Assembly (NCBI GenBank): GCA_022478985.1 | Contig: JAKSZP010000194.1 | Coordinates: 85,381 to 149,380 of the forward strand | Reading direction: 5' to 3' | DNA length: 64,000 bases | Origin: Massospora cicadina | Lineage: Eukaryota; Entomophthoromycota; Entomophthoromycetes; Entomophthorales; Entomophthoraceae | Shown here: positions 10,561-20,903 of the stretch, piece by piece | Layout: every line of letters begins with the position of its first letter | Position numbering within the stretch: position 1 is the first letter of the stretch | Notes under the pieces: generated by a model | Databases searched by the model: none | Told to the model about the DNA's origin: nothing | Seen by the model: the letters and a program-made list of their open reading frames with translations, nothing else | Position numbers and translations under genes: made by a program

Positions 10561-11880
10561 ACCATAGGACCGGTGCGCCATCTGGGAGTGTGGATGGAGG
10601 CAGGCGGATATGCATCAGCAGTAATGGAGTGCCATATACTGGACAACGTGACAAAGCGAATCGCCACTCTCAGAGCCCACCCTACTACACTCACTGGCAG
10701 GGTTGTTCTTGCCAAATCTATGCTCCTATCCAAAGTTTGGTTCGGAGCCCACGCCATCCCCTTCTCCCCAAGCTTCTTCAAATCCCTGTATGCTTTGCTG
10801 CAAGGATGGCTTTGGTCAGGCCGCCCTCCACCAGTACGGCTAGAGGTCATGTTTGGCCCTCATCATCAAGGTGGCATGGGCCTGCTTGACTTCAAAGCCC
10901 ATGCTGCCAAGATCCTGCGCACCTGGATCGCGGCCTTCACCGCTCCTACACTCCCATCCCAAGACTGGTCCCGCGCGGCCCACTCCAACTTCTCCCGAGC
11001 CTTGGGCCTCAACAACCCATCAAACCCCCACTCCCTGATGAAATACCTCGCATCACACACATCAGCCACAGGTCCTCACGGGACTAAAACCCACTACAAA
11101 CGAATCCTACTCTCCATGCGAAGCGCAGAATGGAGAATTCATATTAGTGGACATACAACCTGTAGAGGCTGCCCCTCTCCTCAGTTCACACAAGAGGTAC
11201 AGGGGCTACCCATCCATGATGGCGTGATCCCCATTCGACCCCATGTCCTATCCAGGGTGGACTACCTGGACTTGATGGACATCCCTTATTCCACTGAGAC
11301 CCAAAAGACCATCTGGAAATATGCACACCATCCTCTATTGCAGCCTCAAGTCCGCTCCCATGTGTGGCGCTGCCTGAGGCGGGTGTATCTCCAGCTGAGC
11401 GCTCTAACGCTTTACATTCATCCTGTGTCATGTGTGGCCAGTATGGAACGCTGTTTCACCGCCTGGAGAAGTGCCCCACCTCTAAAGTGATATGGCGCGA
11501 AGTTTAACGTCTGCTGGGCCAGGATCAAACGCATCCCTTCATTCTGTCAAGAGATATGTTTGCTTCATAAATGTCTCCCCCCTTCCACACTCCCTCCGTG
11601 CTCTGGTGGTTGCAATCACCATGTGGACTATCCACACAATTGTTTTGGATGCCATCTCTGGCTCCATCCCCACCCTCCCAGAAGCTGTCCACAGATACCG
11701 TCTCATTTGGTGGACCACTTTCAAGCGTGGATGTTTGGATACCTCCCACCACGTCACCGACAACTGGTCTCCTCCTGGTTCCCAGTCTGGTTCATCAAAT
11801 CAGACCCCTTCCTCCACACGTGCTCAATAGTGGCTACGGCCCCTTCACACGTTCCCTCCCCCTCCCCATAAGTGGCGTTC
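10537..11880 (+). pseudogene. LINE2 C-terminal region with cysteine/histidine zinc motif
   Basis: A 317-codon open frame continues the post-RT thumb region. VRHLGVWMEAGG is the usual 'lGv' motif after FADD, then HPTTLTGRVVLAKSMLLSK and MGLLDFKAHAAKI. A shifted frame near 11425-11485 gives CVMCGQYGTLFHRLEKCP, a C-x2-C...H-x4-C motif of the kind found at LINE C-termini, followed by VVAITMWTIHTIVLD. No RNase H domain was recognised. Family knowledge places this motif in template or target contact. Confidence 0.7.
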
Positions 11881-12007
11881 CCGCTGGCAACAAGAGATAG
11901 CATCGCTTCTCTGGGGTGCCTCCCCTGGTACTAAGTTTATCTTTCCTGAGTCATATTTGGAAGTGTCCGTCCCATGGTCAGCCTTCCCCGCAATAAATTT
12001 AAATAAA

Positions 12008-12018
12008 AATTATTTAGG
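12008..12018 (+). repeat. LINE2 target-site duplication, right
   Basis: AATTATTTAGG pairs with 6720-6730. Confidence 0.7.
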
Positions 12019-12361
12019 CAACCAAAAATTGATTCCCCGCAATGACATCAAATCCCAGTCTGATTTAGTGAAAGAAATCAGAACAAATTTTATTGAGTGT
12101 TCAGAATTAAAAGTGCCAAACATCAAACTGGACAAGCATCGTCTGAGCAATTGGACCAATCAAGTTGGGCCAACAAGTTGTGAATTAGCTTCTGAATTTG
12201 ATGCAGGCAGCAAGCTGCAGGAATTTTTGGGAAGCACCAAAAGCAACTGGTGTAACAATGTGCTTCGAATGCCAGGCCAAATACTTGGGACTTACCTTCA
12301 AACCATTAAAAATAAGCTTGATGACTCATTTCCTGTAACACTACCACTTTTCCAACTTTGA
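12019..12361 (+). pseudogene. B internal coding remnant, part 3
   Basis: An open frame runs to 12361 with coding-like composition (LVKEIRTNFIECSELK, RLSNWTNQVGPTSCELASEF, LGTYLQTIKNKLDDSF). It begins at the LINE2 insertion junction, so its N-terminus lies upstream in the B fragment before 6731. I do not recognise the family. Confidence 0.4.
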
Positions 12362-12860
12362 TGGCGCCCCTCCAAAAATCGGACCAGATATTACTAAATT
12401 AAAGTATCAAAATTACCTGGTTCAGCTCTCAGATTTGGATAGCACTGATCCCACCAAAAACGAGAGTCCTGAAAAAATGTTGCTCACTAACTTCTTTCCA
12501 ACTATCCTTCCACTTTCTGACTTCAATGGCGCCCCTCCAAAAATTGAACCTGATATTATTAAGATTAACGCCAATCCCTATGAAAACACAGTTCCTGAAA
12601 GCCAAAGCTCAATACCCCTTTCCAAAAATCTTTCCATTTTCTGACTTCGATGGTACCCTTCCCAAAATCAGGCCACAAATTCCTAAAGCAAAAAATCTGG
12701 ATTACCTGGTTGGCCTCAGATTTGGATATCGATGACCCCAACAAAATTGAGAGCCAAGAAAAAGAAAAGATCAACAACTCCTTTTTTGGCAACGCTACTG
12801 CTCTCCAACTTTGATGGCTCCCCTCCAGCGATCAGGCCCAACCTTTCAAAAATGATTGCC
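12354..12860 (+). repeat. Imperfect tandem repeats in element B coding region
   Basis: A motif encoding F-(D/N)-G-(A/T/S)-x-P-K-I-x-P recurs at about 12354, 12519, 12643 and 12807, giving spacings of about 165, 124 and 164 bases. The two longer units also share a block (TACCTGGTT...CTCAGATTTGGATA...GAGAGTC...GAAAAA). The pattern looks like a 165/124/165 higher-order duplication. Stops and shifts break the reading frame between units. It lies between two unrecognised B frames. Confidence 0.6.
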
Positions 12861-13064
12861 AATCCCCAAAAAACCTGCTGACTGCTGCCTGAGTTGGAAA
12901 TGCAGCTTGTCTATTTTGGGAATGATAGCTTGCCATGAGGTGCTCCGCAGCACGTTTGCACCACATCTGAAGTGGGTTAGCAAGGAGATCATGCATGAGA
13001 GCAAGAATGTTCACTTTGAAATCCACCTCAACCTTGAAGCCAGCCTTTTGAAAGACTAGATACC

Positions 13065-13457
13065 ATGGCTAGCAGCAGATCACGGATTGAGGAATATGGA
13101 CCCAATTTTGAAGAGCGATTTGAAGGCTTTACCAATAAGGCCTACCTCCAAGAACATGCTGCAATCAACTGTTGGGGAAAAGAATCTTACCAGAAATATC
13201 CTAGCATTGCCCTAATCCATAGCACCCCCATTGTCTATATCTTTACCCTGGATGATATTGTGGTGGCCTCATTATACACTGCCAGCATTGCCAAACTGAT
13301 CTGCATTATGCCTGGGGCTCAGTCCACTCCTGAGTTTGAGCCCTTCATTTACTTTAACCCCCTGGTTATAATTTACTCCCCTAGGACAAGGCTTGGGGAG
13401 GGCATAGTCAGGATTCTCCCTGGATTAGGTGAAAGCCTTGTCCAGGAGGAAAATTGA
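13065..13457 (+). pseudogene. B internal open frame, 130 codons, unrecognised
   Basis: This is the longest uninterrupted frame in element B. It starts MASSRSRIEEYGPNFEERF and contains AAINCWGKESYQKYPSIAL and STPIVYIFTLDDIVVASLYT. It ends inside the 3' LTR, so its last 17 codons are LTR-encoded. It is not similar by eye to gag, protease, RT or integrase of any other element here. It could be the C-terminus of the B protein or captured sequence. Confidence 0.4.
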
Positions 13458-13863
13458 TATAATTATCCAAAGGGCATATTTTTCAGATGGCCCAATAATT
13501 TGAGAACAGTTATATTCAACCAGAATACCTAATTTTGGGCTTTGCCCAAATTATGCTAAATTGGGAAAATGTACATTTCCTATTCATTATCTAATCTCTA
13601 TCCACTCTTTATCTATTCCCACATATCCTAGCATCGGGACTATCCTACAGATCCCATGACACTACCCTTAAATATCCCTATTCCTATCCTTATATTTTGA
13701 AGCACTATAAATAGTGCTAGATTGTTCTAATTAAAATATTTCTCCAATAAACTCTTATTTTATTTTACTTAATTTTTAAAAACTATCTCATCCAAGGCTA
13801 ATAACTTTGAAGCCCGGCCTTCAGATGATCATGCCACAAATGCTTCCTCCTGGCGGCCCAACA
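13406..13863 (+). repeat. Element B 3' LTR
   Basis: This 458-bp copy matches 3748-4209. The first base pair is AG instead of TG. A purine-rich tract (GGGGAGGGC) precedes it. The palindromic TATA candidate is conserved at 13701-13718. The adjacent TSD is ACCAC at 13864-13868. Confidence 0.88.
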
Positions 13864-13868
13864 ACCAC

Positions 13869-15980
13869 CTTGGGAGGGTACGCTAAATTTCTCATAAAGT
13901 AAATTACCAAATGGATGTCAGGTATCAACTCCAATGTGGTTTGCAGTAGGGACTGCATCACTTTGTTGGAGTGTCGTGTAACTAAGCAAGCCATCTACAT
14001 CCAATTAAACTTTTTAATTTAAAAGTGAGTGGATCAACCACCATACTGCCAGAACTTCAAATACTTTGTTTATCTGTTCCGCCATATTTTGGCCAGTCGT
14101 TGGATTAGGTAGCTCACTTTTAGAATTCACCAGTGCCATTCAAAGAAGACCTTTGACCCTTCCATTCGTGAAGTCAGTGGGATATGCTGACCTCTGAGTT
14201 AGCTTTAAAAGTCTTTGCCAATCAAATGAGGAGCTTCTTTGAGAGTGAGCTTTACAAGTAAGTCAATTAGAAGATACCGCCCAACATGCTCTGGACGACA
14301 GTTATCAGAGCTCCAGATTGCAAGGGACTCTTGAAGATATGTCAGAGCAGTTTCAAACTCTTGTTTCAAACCTGGCTGCAGAGAAGGACATACACTGAGA
14401 TTTAAAAAGAAAGTTTGACGAGCTTAGACTGGGCGCCAAGGAAGGATGATGTCATTGTAGATCAGTTAAAGTGGAGCGCATCATAGAGGAGTTGTTTGTG
14501 GACCAGGTGGGGGAAGGGTGTCAGGTATCAGATAGTCTTGATTCAGGAGAAAAATAATGGGTTGGCGAGTAAACTACCCTTGGTTGTCATTGTTATCCTA
14601 GCCAAAGAGGTCACTATTATTTAAAAAACCCCCAACGGCCACAGTTTCTATCCCCCGCCCTATCTAAGGACCTCATGTGAGGAGTTCATTCACTAGGCTG
14701 GAGGTGGCCCAGTTTGCTCCCTGGGGCCGCAGCCCAGATCATGAAGAAAATATGTGAGTTAAGAAGTTCCCTCTATTAACCATGGTGGGATTATGCACGG
14801 GTTCTTCAAGCAGTTTGAGTTTGCCATTGAAGGAGTTTTGGATTTCTGTAAGGCGAAGTTACTAATCTCAGCACTGGATGTCAAAAGCGCCGACCAAGTC
14901 ACCTGTAACCTGGCTAATAGCTCAATGACCTACAAGGATGTCAGGTATTAGGTGATCTGCTTGTTTGGTGGGGTGGGAAAAGATGGTTCAACGGAAAGCA
15001 GACTTCCTGACTTTTTGGGTATCAATATAATAAAGCCCTATTTACATTTGCTGAATGCTTCACCGTGGAGGCGCATGTACTAGTCAAGGCTGAAATATTG
15101 TCAGGTGAGGATTTTAGTATTGCTATGAACGCCACCATAAAGCATCATCAGGAACTCTAAAATGCGATGGCTCCAGTTCTTCAGGTGAATATCTTTCTAC
15201 TGCATATTGACAATTACCTGCAGAATTTGTCCCCCAATTTTAGCACACCCAACGTGACCAGAAAACATCCTTGGCTGCTGTTGGAGGTCCATCAACAAGT
15301 GGCCAGCATCGGCCAACTTATACAGACCAGCAAACCCTCAATCAAGTTGCAATTTGCCCCCTAACTTGTGACCGACCTATAATTATTTGGCCCCTCCCAA
15401 ACCGTTTTTGAATGTTTCACCTCGCCTCTGCCAAACTTAAAACCCTTGAATTGTGTTTAAAGACGTTAAATATGGATCCTTCTGGAATAAATTTTCTTTT
15501 AGTGTGTTCATCAAGGACATTTTGCATTGTATTACCTGTACAGCAAAATGTCCAGGCAGTTTTGCTGGGGTTGGACTAGCAGAGAAATAAAAAAAGCAGA
15601 GTAAAGAAAGGACGCTCTACTTCTGCTGCGCCAAATTTATTTGTCCTATCTGAGCATGATGAGCTGTCCTATGTCAGCGAGCATGACTCCAATGACATAT
15701 TACTTTACTGACAAACCAATGGCAACGTAAATTTGGTAATCCATTTCCAAGCCAAGGAGTGCATCGTGTAAAGGATCCGCCAAAAGTTTCAAAACCATAA
15801 GCCTGTCAGGTCCTGGAGCGCAACTCAGCTGACAAGCCTTAACCCTCCTTAATGTGGCTTTGTTGGAGGGCGTTAATATCTCCATTCCAATGGAGCAAAT
15901 CGTAAAAGAGTACACACAGGTAAGGTCCAGTACTATGCACTTTCTCAATAAGTAGACCTCTTTTGAAATTCATGTATTAA
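13869..15980 (+). pseudogene. A2 gag, second part
   Basis: A2 resumes after B. Long frames are rare; 15167-15364 (LQVNIFLLHIDNYLQNLSPN...) is the best. Gln/Glu-rich helical sequence (for example DDSYQSSRLQGTLEDMSEQF near 14295-14350) fits a gag coiled region. Near 15520-15575 a cysteine cluster HCITCTAKCPGSFAG may be the ruined zinc knuckle that ends gag. The 13869-15167 part is too decayed to read as protein throughout. Confidence 0.5.
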
Positions 15981-16029
15981 ATAGTCATGGTCCTTCTTAT
16001 TCTAATTTTACTTATTATGACGTTTTTTA

Positions 16030-16380
16030 GAGAAAACAAAAAATCTTGCTATTATAGAGACTTGTGCCCCAGTTAACATAATATCACTAAGGCTGGTAAC
16101 GAAGCTGCCACTAAAATCTGATGTGGAGCACCAGGTGGTATACAGTATCATAGAGACAGAAAGTAACGTATCAGAGGGAGCATACAGTGCATTGCCTCTT
16201 CAGTTCAGGTCAATTGCTGTCTTGCCCCAGCAATTGTATTTCTGAACCACAATTAATACATTTTAATTGGCGCTGTTTTCATGCGCCTCTTTTGTAGATT
16301 TGGCCAATATTTTGGAAGGAGACTTTGTTATCCTAGAACAGCGGACCTTTGTTTATTGTACGTCAAAGGGGGTATTATGA
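16030..16380 (+). pseudogene. A2 protease region
   Basis: One frame reads AIIETCAPVNIISL, where the retroviral-type aspartic protease signature D-T-G-A should be; Asp is Glu and Gly is Cys here. It is followed by SNVSEGAYSALPLQF, which matches TVSEGAYSMLPLRC in copy C. The enzyme would cut the gag-pol polyprotein, but this copy has lost its catalytic residue. Confidence 0.65.
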
Positions 16381-16699
16381 GAGTCCGCCTGAGAAGGTCA
16401 AATCATCCTAGCCTACTGTGACGGTATAGTCCCCATCTGCTATCGGAGGTTAGAGGGCGACTAGGGTTCTGCCCAATCAGATATATGAGTACCTAGGGAT
16501 ACCACTGCATTCAGCAAAAGGCTTAATGTTACCATCAGTTACCAAGGCACTATGGGAACGGATATCTATTTGGAAATAATGGATGAATTGTTTGGGAAAA
16601 TTCTTGGGCCCTACCAACAATCACAACTCGAAACTCATGTGGCTCCAGCAATATTAGTATCTGGCCATGGGGAAATTTAAGGTCTTTAGGCCAACTTGC

Positions 16700-17640
16700 A
16701 GAAGGAGCCCCTTGCGGTACTAGGCATCATGTGGTGGTTTAACTACACCTTAATCCTGTTGACGAGGTACATAAGGTTCATGAATTTAGCTCATTGGACG
16801 AGCTTGGCCTCCTTTCTCAAAATTCATCTGGCGTAATGACAGTGATTCTGTGCAAAGATTTGGTGGTTCTATCTGAGGAGCAACAAGTTTGGGCGATGTC
16901 ATTATTTCAAAATATCGAGCGATTATTGAATCACAAGTTCATAATCTGGGATGCACTTAGGCGTGGTTCATTGAGTAGACACTGGGGACCAACCCCTAAT
17001 TAGTCTCAGCCAATCTGGAGCTTGAGGGCTGCGGAAGAGGTAGCTTCTGACAAAATATGCAAGTTTCTGGAGCAGGGTATGCTTGAGCCATCTAAAATTC
17101 CTTGGGCCATGCAGGTGCTAATTGTTAAAAAGAAGGATGGCACAAGCTGGGTAGTGATCAAATATTAGAAACTCAATGGTATCACAAAAAGAATTTGTAT
17201 CTATTATCCAAATCATCAATGCCTTAGATCATCTTGGCAGTGTTCGCTATTTCTCTGCAATGGACCTTATCTTGGGGTACTGGAAATTGAACTACCCACA
17301 GCGGAATAAGAAAAGTGTGTGTTGATCACCACCAAAAAAGATTTTCCAACCTACTTGGATGCTAAGAAGGGCTTTGTAACGCCCCAGCTACATTAAAGGG
17401 AAATTTACACCATTCTATGTGATCTCAAGCTGCCGTATGACCTTATCTACCTTGAAAAATAAACATATTTTCCCAAACGTTTTTACAGCAGCTAGATCAT
17501 CTGGATGAAGTGTTCTTCCAGTAGCAGAGGCTAACTATAAAACCAAGCCTCGAAAATGTCATTTTTTAAGTGAGCAACTTGAATATCTTGGGTTAATGAT
17601 AGAAGCCAGTGGCCTCTGACAGCAACTGGATAGGTTAGAA
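16700..17640 (+). pseudogene. A2 reverse transcriptase
   Basis: The N-terminal RT motif FLEQGMLEPSKIPWAMQVLIV and KKKDGTSWVVI is at about 17065-17160, then KLNGITK and IELPTAE. The active-site region near 17440-17465 reads LIYLEK in place of YLDD. FHHGxxQPT-type and thumb motifs are frame-shifted or broken by stops. The upstream frame 16794-17003 (MDELGLLSQNSSGVM...) lies in the protease-RT linker. Confidence 0.75.
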
Positions 17641-17699
17641 GCCATCCATAAGATGACCGGATTCCTGGTCAAATGAGATATCCAAGTTTCTTGGGCATG

Positions 17700-18260
17700 G
17701 TCAGGTACTATTATATGTTAATTCTCAATTTTAGTTGCATTGGGCCCCAAACTTTGAGCTTTTGAAAAATAATACCACCTTTGAGTGGACGATGCGTTGT
17801 CAGAGCACTTTTGTCACTCTTTAAGTAATGCTAATTAGCGCTCCAGTGCTCTGATATCCAAACTTTGAGGAAGAGTTTATTGTGTAAATGGACGCTTCTC
17901 TTTCCGCTGTAGGAAGGGTCTTGTCACAGCAGGACAACAATGAGGTGGAGCATCCTGCCACTTATTGCATCCAAAGTTTGAACTACCATGAGCAACATAA
18001 AACTGTGATGAAACGGGAGTTCCTAGAAGTAATCTATGTATACAAAAATTTTCAGTTATATTCAGGGAGTAAAGCTAAAGTTGTAAACGTCCACGCTTCA
18101 TTACGCTGGTTACATACTCTTTGAGAGCCTGAGGGCCACCTTGTGCAATGGGTGCTCAAGCTTTAAGCATGTGTTTCTAGATAATTTACTACATGTGCTC
18201 TAAACAACAGAATGTCGACTGTCTAATGAGCTTGACCATCATTGCTATTACAGCATATCT
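17700..18260 (+). pseudogene. A2 RNase H
   Basis: The frame at 17888-18124 carries MDASLSAVGRVLSQQDNNEVEHPATYCIQ, the RNase H core with its first catalytic Asp, then a KREFLEVIYVYKNFQLY stretch and HASLRWLHTL. This domain removes the RNA strand during reverse transcription. It is followed by a short linker with a degraded 'NVDCLMSL' motif near 18210. Confidence 0.8.
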
Positions 18261-18449
18261 TGCTGACATAATGTATGAGAAAATTAATAGGAGTCAATAT
18301 GCTGATGATACTCCTCAAATCATTTAGGCGTTGGAGGTAATGAGGGAGGTCACTTTCTTGAGGGACGGTGAGTTGTTCAAAAATGTCAGTGGGGTCATGG
18401 TGAGTTTTCTGAAGCCCTCTGCGCGGCTGGGTATTATCTTAACGCCCAC

Positions 18450-19460
18450 AAAAAGGTGGGCCATGGAGGATTGTGAAAAAAAGTTAAAAGTGCTGAAGCT
18501 TTGATACTACTGAAAAAGTATGCACTTTAATTTGATGGAATATATCACCTGCTGTCATCAATGTCAAGTCAAGAAGCCTTACCTTAAGAGAACCACTTTT
18601 TGTCTAGTTAAACCTTAGTTCACTTGGCATATGTTATCCATTGATGTGGTAGGTCCTCTGGTAACGGGTGAAAATTGAACCAAATACATCATTGTAGCAG
18701 TTGACCACCTAGATTAGTGGTTGGAAGCGCAAGCCATATGCAACCTGGGGGCTATAACCACCGCTAAGCTCATAATAGAATGTGGCATTCAATGGTAAGG
18801 AAGCTCGAAGTTCATACTTATGGACAACAGAACTAACTTCACCTTTCATGTATTACCCAAGATGAATAAATTGATGGCGATCTGTGGGGTGCTAGCTACT
18901 CCCAACCATATAGAATCAAACGGAACTGTTGAATGGGGTAATGGCACTTTAGTAAATTACCTTCAAAAGCTTGTGAGGGATTGCCCTCTGACTGGAGTAC
19001 CTTTCTCACCACGGCAGTTTTCATGTATAACATCAGCTATTACTCAGTAACGGGGAAGGCCGTTTCAATCACTCTAAGCAGACAGACCACTCTGCCTCCG
19101 CTCTTTTACTCTTATGTAGAGGAAACTAGTGGAATGAGCCTCCAATGCAATCTAACAAACTGATGTCTAGCTCATTAATGTCAGACTTAGGTGTATTCAC
19201 CCAGATTAGCAAAAATATTAGGGAGCATGATTCTGATCAATGAAGATGCAGCGGACTGCCACAGTTGCCCATAGGAGAGCATGCCTTGTTACATGGTCAT
19301 CATGGATTCAGCTGGCGGAATAAGTTAGCTAGCATATGGATTGGCTCCTTCAAAATAATAGAAAGGATGCGCACTTTGGCCTAACAATCAAGGACCCCAC
19401 GATCAGTTAGCTTATCAACTGAGTGCACGCTAAGTTTCTTTGACCCTACAAGCAGTAAGT
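18450..19460 (+). pseudogene. A2 integrase
   Basis: The zinc-finger end reads ITCCHQCQVKKP near 18545, then a core with VVGPLVTGEN, a TAKLIIECGIQW segment, LMDNRTNFTFHVLPKMNKLM (second catalytic Asp at 18820) and a HIESNGTVEWGNGTLVNYL segment, where the catalytic Glu is present. C-terminal LPHRRA-like sequence is decayed. Sequence recognisable as family A stops near 19460, so the polypurine tract and 3' LTR are missing. Confidence 0.8.
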
Positions 19461-19580
19461 GTACCACTGGGATGGCCCATACATCATCATAGGAATACCA
19501 TCTGGTTTTGAGGTGGGAAATGTTGGGGAATAACCAGATGGTTTCCTCCCACTATGACGAATACTAGGGTTCAATTAGTG

Positions 19581-20095
19581 TCAGTAGTTGTATTTGAGAA
19601 AAACCCTGGGAATATGCCAGATCTGGTTGTCTGGGAGTAGGTCGGATGCAATTATAATAACTTGATTACTGGCAACTAGAAGATGAGGATAGTCAGCATT
19701 AGTTATAATATTAATTCCCTGATGGTTTTCAGCAAATTGAATGCCAAAGGCTAATAACGAGAAATGTGGCATTATAATAGCAATTCCGCCAAGATTGCAC
19801 CATGCAAATAGGTTGGTAGTGTAGCTGCTTGGTAGAGTTGCAGGAGTTACTGAAGCAAGAGAGGAATAACAGTAACGGCAAATAATGAAGTGGTGATCAT
19901 TTTCAAGGAGAATAATATGCAGTAGACTCTGTAGCGGAAAGTCAATAATAGGTGTTGGTCCTTTTAGTTTTTCAGCACAAAGCTGCTCTTAATAAACCTT
20001 GGTCTCCCAGAAACGCTCAGCTTCTATTTCTTATATGTTACTATCTTTTCTCAGGGACCAACGATCTCCATGTTTTCCTCCCATTGTACCAGTGG
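19581..20095 (-). pseudogene. Unrecognised coding remnant, about 170 codons with two stops
   Basis: Reading leftwards from a Met near 20095, one frame stays open to 19581 except for two TAA codons (near 20037 and at 19989-19991). It begins MGGKHGDRWSLRKD and continues AERFWETKVY, EQLCAEKLKGPTPIIDFPLQ, LENDHHFIICRYCYSSL, NLFAWCNLGGIAIIMPHF, ENHQGINIITNADYPHLLVA and LLPDNQIWHIPRVFLKY. The composition is protein-like and beta-rich and does not resemble gag or pol of the other elements. It could be a broken host gene, a captured fragment, or part of a transposon family I do not recognise. No promoter was identified. Confidence 0.4.
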
Positions 20096-20099
20096 TTTA

Positions 20100-20903
20100 A
20101 ATTATGTGAAACAACCCACTAAAGCATACTAATATGACAAAAATCTGACAAATAAATAAACATCCCCTTTTTTATTTCCCCTCCCTTTCTTTTTATTGTG
20201 TGGCATACCTTTTCAAGGTTAGCTCACATATACTTGAGTTCTAATATCAATATTAGAGTTTCATATAAGATAGATTTGTTATACAAAAATGTTCATATAT
20301 ACTATAATTTTTGTAAAATCTATAATGATAAATTAATATTTACTATTACCTTTTATATAATCCTCATTGCTGATAGTATAAGTAAGATAATTACTAGAAT
20401 ATCTGAAAGTAGTTTTAAATAGTGCATATTATTTAATTTAATTTATTCTTATAATGAAAAATTCAAGATTAATATCTAGTAAAAGCCATTAAAACTAAGA
20501 TTTAAATAGCTAGTTATCAGATATCAATTATAGACTTTTTAGTTAAAGAATATTATAAAGTAATTTACTATACAAAATTTTAGCTTGCAAGAGATATATA
20601 TTTTTACAAAAAGGAAATGTTATATTAAGCACTCATAAATTTAATATAGATTATAGCAATTATATGAGCTTTTATAGGTGCCATACTAAGCAAGAGGACC
20701 ATAAATTTCTAATGTTGGATTATTTTACTTGTCATCTTATGAATAAAGTTAGTATCTAAAAGCTAACCAAAGAAGTAACGGGTTAGGTATTATCCATTGA
20801 TTTTTAACATAAGGTTGATTATTAACCTTATGAAAATGAACCTTTAACTTTTTAGCATATATCTAATGACAAGCAGTGAAATTAGTGATTTTAGGAAAAG
20901 GTT
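20100..20903. other. AT-rich interval, nothing recognised
   Basis: The interval is strongly AT-rich. The only frame above 60 codons (20198-20422) is rich in Ile/Tyr/Lys/Asn as expected by chance in such DNA. I see no element ends, tRNA or repeat here apart from short A/T runs. Confidence 0.5.

Larger units (their letters stand above)
6731..12007 (+). mobile_element. LINE2: full-length-type non-LTR retrotransposon
   Basis: This 5.3-kb GC-rich element is flanked by an 11-bp TSD and inserted into B. The order is short 5' leader, ORF1 with a zinc knuckle, apurinic-type endonuclease, RT with a FADD active site, and a C-terminal cysteine/histidine motif. It ends in a tail (11961-12007) related to those of LINE1, LINE3 and the SINE. 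Its first bases share AACTTTTCTTT with the 5' end of LINE3, so it is probably not 5'-truncated. Stops and frameshifts are numerous. Confidence 0.85.
3748..13863 (+). mobile_element. Non-autonomous-looking LTR element B, split by LINE1 and LINE2
   Basis: Element B is bounded by two direct repeats of about 460 bp that start TGTCAGG (AGTCAGG in the right copy) and end CAACA. Flanks are ACTAC (3743-3747) and ACCAC (13864-13868), a 5-bp TSD with one C/T difference. A primer site TGGTGCTCCCTGCAGG follows the left LTR by three bases, and a G-rich tract precedes the right LTR. After removing the two LINE insertions, the internal region is about 2 kb. It carries coding-like frames but nothing I recognise as protease, RT, RNase H or integrase. 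It inserted into A2 gag. Confidence 0.8.
2350..19460 (+). mobile_element. Ty3/gypsy element A2, interrupted by element B
   Basis: A2 has the order LTR, primer site, gag, protease, RT, RNase H, integrase. Its gag is split by B at 3748-13863. The 3' end is lost: integrase C-terminal sequence runs to about 19460, where the expected polypurine tract and 3' LTR are replaced by unrelated sequence. Stops are frequent in every domain. Without B, A2 is about 7 kb. The order protease-RT-RNase H-integrase makes it Ty3/gypsy (Metaviridae-like), not copia. Confidence 0.85.

Noticed and set aside
19521..20063. Possible copia-type solo LTR (TGTTGGGG ... GGACCAACG)
   Set aside because: The ends do not match well (CCAACGA and not CCAACA), no 5-bp TSD is present, and the interval overlaps a coding-like frame.
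20198..20422. 74-codon plus-strand frame as a small gene
   Set aside because: Its Ile/Tyr/Lys/Asn-rich composition is what random AT-rich DNA gives; there is no motif and no neighbour context.
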